Assembly (NCBI GenBank): GCA_037176905.1
Contig: JBBBWG010011435.1
Location: forward strand, 1 to 20,755
Direction of reading: 5' to 3'
Length of the DNA: 20,755 bases
Origin: Azolla pinnata
Lineage: Eukaryota > Streptophyta > Polypodiopsida > Salviniales > Salviniaceae
This document shows, in pieces, positions 18,210 through 20,755 of this stretch. Each line of letters begins with the position of its first letter. Within the stretch, counting starts at the first letter, position 1. The position numbers and the translations under genes were made by a program. The notes beneath the pieces are model-generated. The model did no database searches and was not told the origin of the DNA. It saw only the letters and a list, made by a program, of their open reading frames with translations.

Positions 18210-20669
18210 ATGGTCGGCTCCGCTGTCGCCCCCAAGATCACATTCTCCTGGAGCTTGCTGCCCTGGAATCTGGCCCTCAAAGAATCCGTTCGACACAGGC
18301 ATGGCCGAGATTCCATGGATCTCTTCCACCTCATGCTGTCGCAGAGCTTCCTCCCCGACAAGGTTTCCCTCGTCACACTCCTCTCTGCTTGCTCCAAGCT
18401 CTCCGACCTAGCGCGAGGAAGGCGTTTCCATGCCTCCGTGATGGGAGCTGAATGGGGGGCGGATGTGGTAGTGGCCACATCCTTGCTTTCGATGTATGCC
18501 AAGAGCGGCTGCGTCGAAGAAGCTTTGAAGATCTTCCATGGCATGCCTGTCAAGAATGTGGTAACTTGGAATGCTATCCTGACCAGTTTGCTTCGGCGCG
18601 GAGATGTGGGATGTGTTTTCTGCTACTTTGACCAGATGCTGGCCCGTGCCATCAGGCCTAACAGGGTTACAGTGCTTGCGCTCCTCGATGCGTGCTCAAA
18701 TCCTCCGAAAATCAGTTCCTCCTGCAGTGCTTCGATCGAGCCACGCTCGAATGGTTTAGCCAATCCATGGTCGAGTGGGGTGATCGATCCTTGCTCGAAT
18801 GGGTCAATCGATCCTTGCTCGAATGGGTCGATCGATCCTTGCTTGCATCGGTCGATCGATCCTTGCTCAAATGGGTCCATCAATCCTTGCTCAAATGGGT
18901 CGATCGATCCTTGCTCAAATGGGTCAATCGATCCTTGCTTGAATCGGTCAATCGATCCTTGCTTGAATCGGTCAATCGATCCTTGCTCGAATCGTTCAAT
19001 CGATCCTTGCTTGAATCGGTCAATTGATCCTCGCTCGAATGGGTCAATCGATCCGTGCTCGAATGGGTCGATCGATCCTTGCTCGAATGGGTCGATCGAT
19101 CCTTGCTCGAATGGGTCGATCGATCCTTGCTCGAATCGGTCGATCGATCCTTGCTCGAATCGGTCGATCGATCCTTGCTCAAATGAGTCGATTGATCCTT
19201 GCTTGAAGGGGTCAATCAGTGCTTGTTCGAATGGGTTGATCGATCCTTGCTCGAATGGGTCAATCAGTGCATGCTCGAATGAGCGAATCGATCAATCCTT
19301 GAACATGTTAACCGATTCATGCTCGGGCAAGCCCATCGATTCGAGGGTGGACATGTCGACCGAGCCATGCCCTGGCCAATCGAAGAAGCTTGAACAAGGG
19401 AGACAGGCTCACGCCTGCATCGTCAGGGAAAGCTTGGACACCGATCCCATCATCACCACGTCTCTCGTCAACATGTATGGAAAGCTCGAGCAGTTCGGAG
19501 ATGCGGAGAGGCTCTTCAGCATGACGAACGATCGAGACGCCGTTCTGTGGAGCTCCATGATTGCCCTAGCAGCTCACCGAGGCCTCGCCGAAGAGGCAGA
19601 TGGGCTCTACGAGCGGATGAAGCAAGAGGGCTCGATGCCAGATACGGTGACCTTGGTCAGCGTCGTCGATGCATATGCGAGCGAGATCAATATCAGAGAT
19701 GGTAAACGCATACACGCTTGCGTTGCACCCACGGCTCTGGCGTCGGAAACCGCGCTCGCAACTTGCATCGTCACCATGTATGGCAAGTGCTCAGATGTCG
19801 GGAATGCAAGAGATGTGTTCGATGCCATGGTCGAGCCGAGCTTGGTTTCATGGAACGCGATGCTTGGTGCGTATGCTGGAGATCATCAGGAGGGGTGCGA
19901 AGAAGCTTTCCAGGTGTTCCATAGCCTGCGAAATGCGTGCGTGTTGCCCGATTCCGCGACGTTTGCTTGCATTCTCGATGCTTGCGCCGGCAAGGCAAGC
20001 TTACCCGAAGGGAAGAGAGTGCACATGCTTGTTCGGAATTCGGGGTTCGAGCGCGATGTTGTCGTGATGACGGCTCTGGTGAACATGTATGGCAAATGCG
20101 GTGACTTGGAAGCCGCTTGTGCGATTTTCGAAGAGATGGAAGTGAGGAACGCGGTAACTTGGACAGCTCTGATCGCGGCATTCGCCCGAAATGGTCGATA
20201 CCACACGGCTGCGCAGCTCTTCGGCGAGATGGAGCAAGAAGGAATCAGGGCAGATGGGGTAACGTTCGTGGCGATTCTTTCCGCTTGTAGGCATGCTGGG
20301 TGCGCCGATGAAGCCTTGGAGTGGCTGGATCTTATGAAGCGATATGCACTCGCTCCTGGCGAGAAGCACTACGAATGCGTGATTGATTTGCTCGCGATGG
20401 CCGGAAGGCTGGACGAAGCCGAAGAGCTCGCGAAGGAGCTTCCATACATGCCCAGCATCGTGTCGTGCACCGCGCTGCTGCAATCGTGCATCGTGCATCG
20501 GACTGATGTCGATCGAGGGGAGCGAATCGCCGCAGGCGCTTTCAAGGTGGGTTTCGCGGAACCTGCACCCTACGTTATTCTGTCGAAGATCTATGTGGCC
20601 GCGGAGACAAGCCTATGCGAGGATGATATGAAGCGTGCGAATGATCATGATCATGATGATATGCATTAA
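18210..20669 (+). CDS. PLS-class PPR protein with E-type end, interrupted by an in-frame minisatellite
   Basis: This intronless frame encodes 819 residues. About a dozen PPR motifs are visible in P-L-S order, with hallmarks such as ARGRRFHASV, ATSLLSMYAKSG, VVTWNAIL, GRQAHACIV, TTSLVNMYGK, VSWNAMLGAYAG, TALVNMYGKCGDLEAA and AVTWTALIAAFARNG. After HYECVIDLLAMAGRLDEAEE (from residue 720) comes an E1-like block (TALLQSC to PYVILSKIYVAA); E+ and DYW domains are absent. Such proteins bind RNA in plastids or mitochondria, often for C-to-U editing with a DYW partner; the target here is unknown. Residues 176-391 are 27 eight-residue repeats inserted between LLDACSNPP and LEQGRQ, within one L-to-S junction. 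Without the insert the length would be near 590. The N-terminus has no clear targeting peptide. The ATG at 18210 is the first after an in-frame stop at 18192. Confidence 0.9.
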   Translation: MVGSAVAPKITFSWSLLPWNLALKESVRHRHGRDSMDLFHLMLSQSFLPDKVSLVTLLSACSKLSDLARGRRFHASVMGAEWGADVVVATSLLSMYAKSGCVEEALKIFHGMPVKNVVTWNAILTSLLRRGDVGCVFCYFDQMLARAIRPNRVTVLALLDACSNPPKISSSCSASIEPRSNGLANPWSSGVIDPCSNGSIDPCSNGSIDPCLHRSIDPCSNGSINPCSNGSIDPCSNGSIDPCLNRSIDPCLNRSIDPCSNRSIDPCLNRSIDPRSNGSIDPCSNGSIDPCSNGSIDPCSNGSIDPCSNRSIDPCSNRSIDPCSNESIDPCLKGSISACSNGLIDPCSNGSISACSNERIDQSLNMLTDSCSGKPIDSRVDMSTEPCPGQSKKLEQGRQAHACIVRESLDTDPIITTSLVNMYGKLEQFGDAERLFSMTNDRDAVLWSSMIALAAHRGLAEEADGLYERMKQEGSMPDTVTLVSVVDAYASEINIRDGKRIHACVAPTALASETALATCIVTMYGKCSDVGNARDVFDAMVEPSLVSWNAMLGAYAGDHQEGCEEAFQVFHSLRNACVLPDSATFACILDACAGKASLPEGKRVHMLVRNSGFERDVVVMTALVNMYGKCGDLEAACAIFEEMEVRNAVTWTALIAAFARNGRYHTAAQLFGEMEQEGIRADGVTFVAILSACRHAGCADEALEWLDLMKRYALAPGEKHYECVIDLLAMAGRLDEAEELAKELPYMPSIVSCTALLQSCIVHRTDVDRGERIAAGAFKVGFAEPAPYVILSKIYVAAETSLCEDDMKRANDHDHDDMH
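18735..19382 (+). repeat. 24-bp coding minisatellite, 27 units, inside the PPR gene
   Basis: The DNA unit is close to ATCGATCCTTGCTCGAATGG plus GTCG and encodes IDPCSNGS. All 27 units are exactly eight codons, with no frameshift or stop. Units 1-2 and 20-27 are diverged, and units 3-19 are homogeneous with SNG and LNR variants. The unit contains the self-complementary word TCGATCGA. Two other plus-strand frames and one minus-strand frame are also open over much of the array, so openness alone does not prove translation. Confidence 0.97.
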
Positions 20670-20755
20670 TGAGCACACCTGGATAACATATCAAAGATTT
20701 GTTGCTGAAAATGGTGGATGTTGAGGCTGTAAGTTGTCACCCAAATGATGATGAT
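20670..20755. other. Sequence after the PPR stop codon to the window end
   Basis: Only 86 bases remain, beginning TGAGCACACC and ending in an ATGATGATG run. This is probably the start of the 3' UTR; no signal is visible. Confidence 0.4.

Noticed and set aside
18692..19215. Alternative plus-frame and minus-frame ORFs over the PPR insert
   Set aside because: A 24-bp unit without stops keeps several frames open. Only the frame continuous with PPR motifs on both sides is supported.

Overview
This window looks like nuclear DNA of a land plant. It holds four plus-strand genes separated by AT-rich DNA that is full of microsatellites and tandem repeats. Two genes have GT-AG introns, one of about 2.5 kb. 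Three gene families are plant-type: an EMB2759-like membrane protein, a plant NECAP-like endocytic protein and a PLS-class PPR protein. The PPR style and the divergence of the other proteins suggest a seed-free plant such as a fern or lycophyte. That placement is inference; no bacterial, CRISPR or viral system is visible.

Layout. 1-718 is a composite of two alternating microsatellites. 918-4887 is a four-exon EMB2759-like gene that I reconstructed from splice signals and a continuous reading frame. 4888-7822 is non-coding, with a 137-bp direct duplication and a GAA tract that forms a chain of tiny upstream ORFs. 7823-9478 is an intronless gene with a proline-rich N-terminus, an acidic tract and a Cys/His zinc-finger-like C-terminus. 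9479-13122 is non-coding, with simple repeats, a 197-bp duplication and a repeated module in front of the next gene. 13123-15222 is a two-exon NECAP-like gene whose intron carries three copies of its own 3' splice-site region. 15223-17419 is non-coding with GA tracts and unrecognised minus-strand ORFs. 17420-18090 is a minisatellite. 18210-20669 is a PPR gene split in frame by 27 units of a 24-bp minisatellite.

The genes do not form a pathway: a predicted plastid membrane protein, a probable nuclear protein, a clathrin-coat accessory factor and a probable organellar RNA-binding protein. The shared theme is repeat growth inside or beside genes. The most unusual items are the coding minisatellite in the PPR gene and the triplicated acceptor in the NECAP-like intron.
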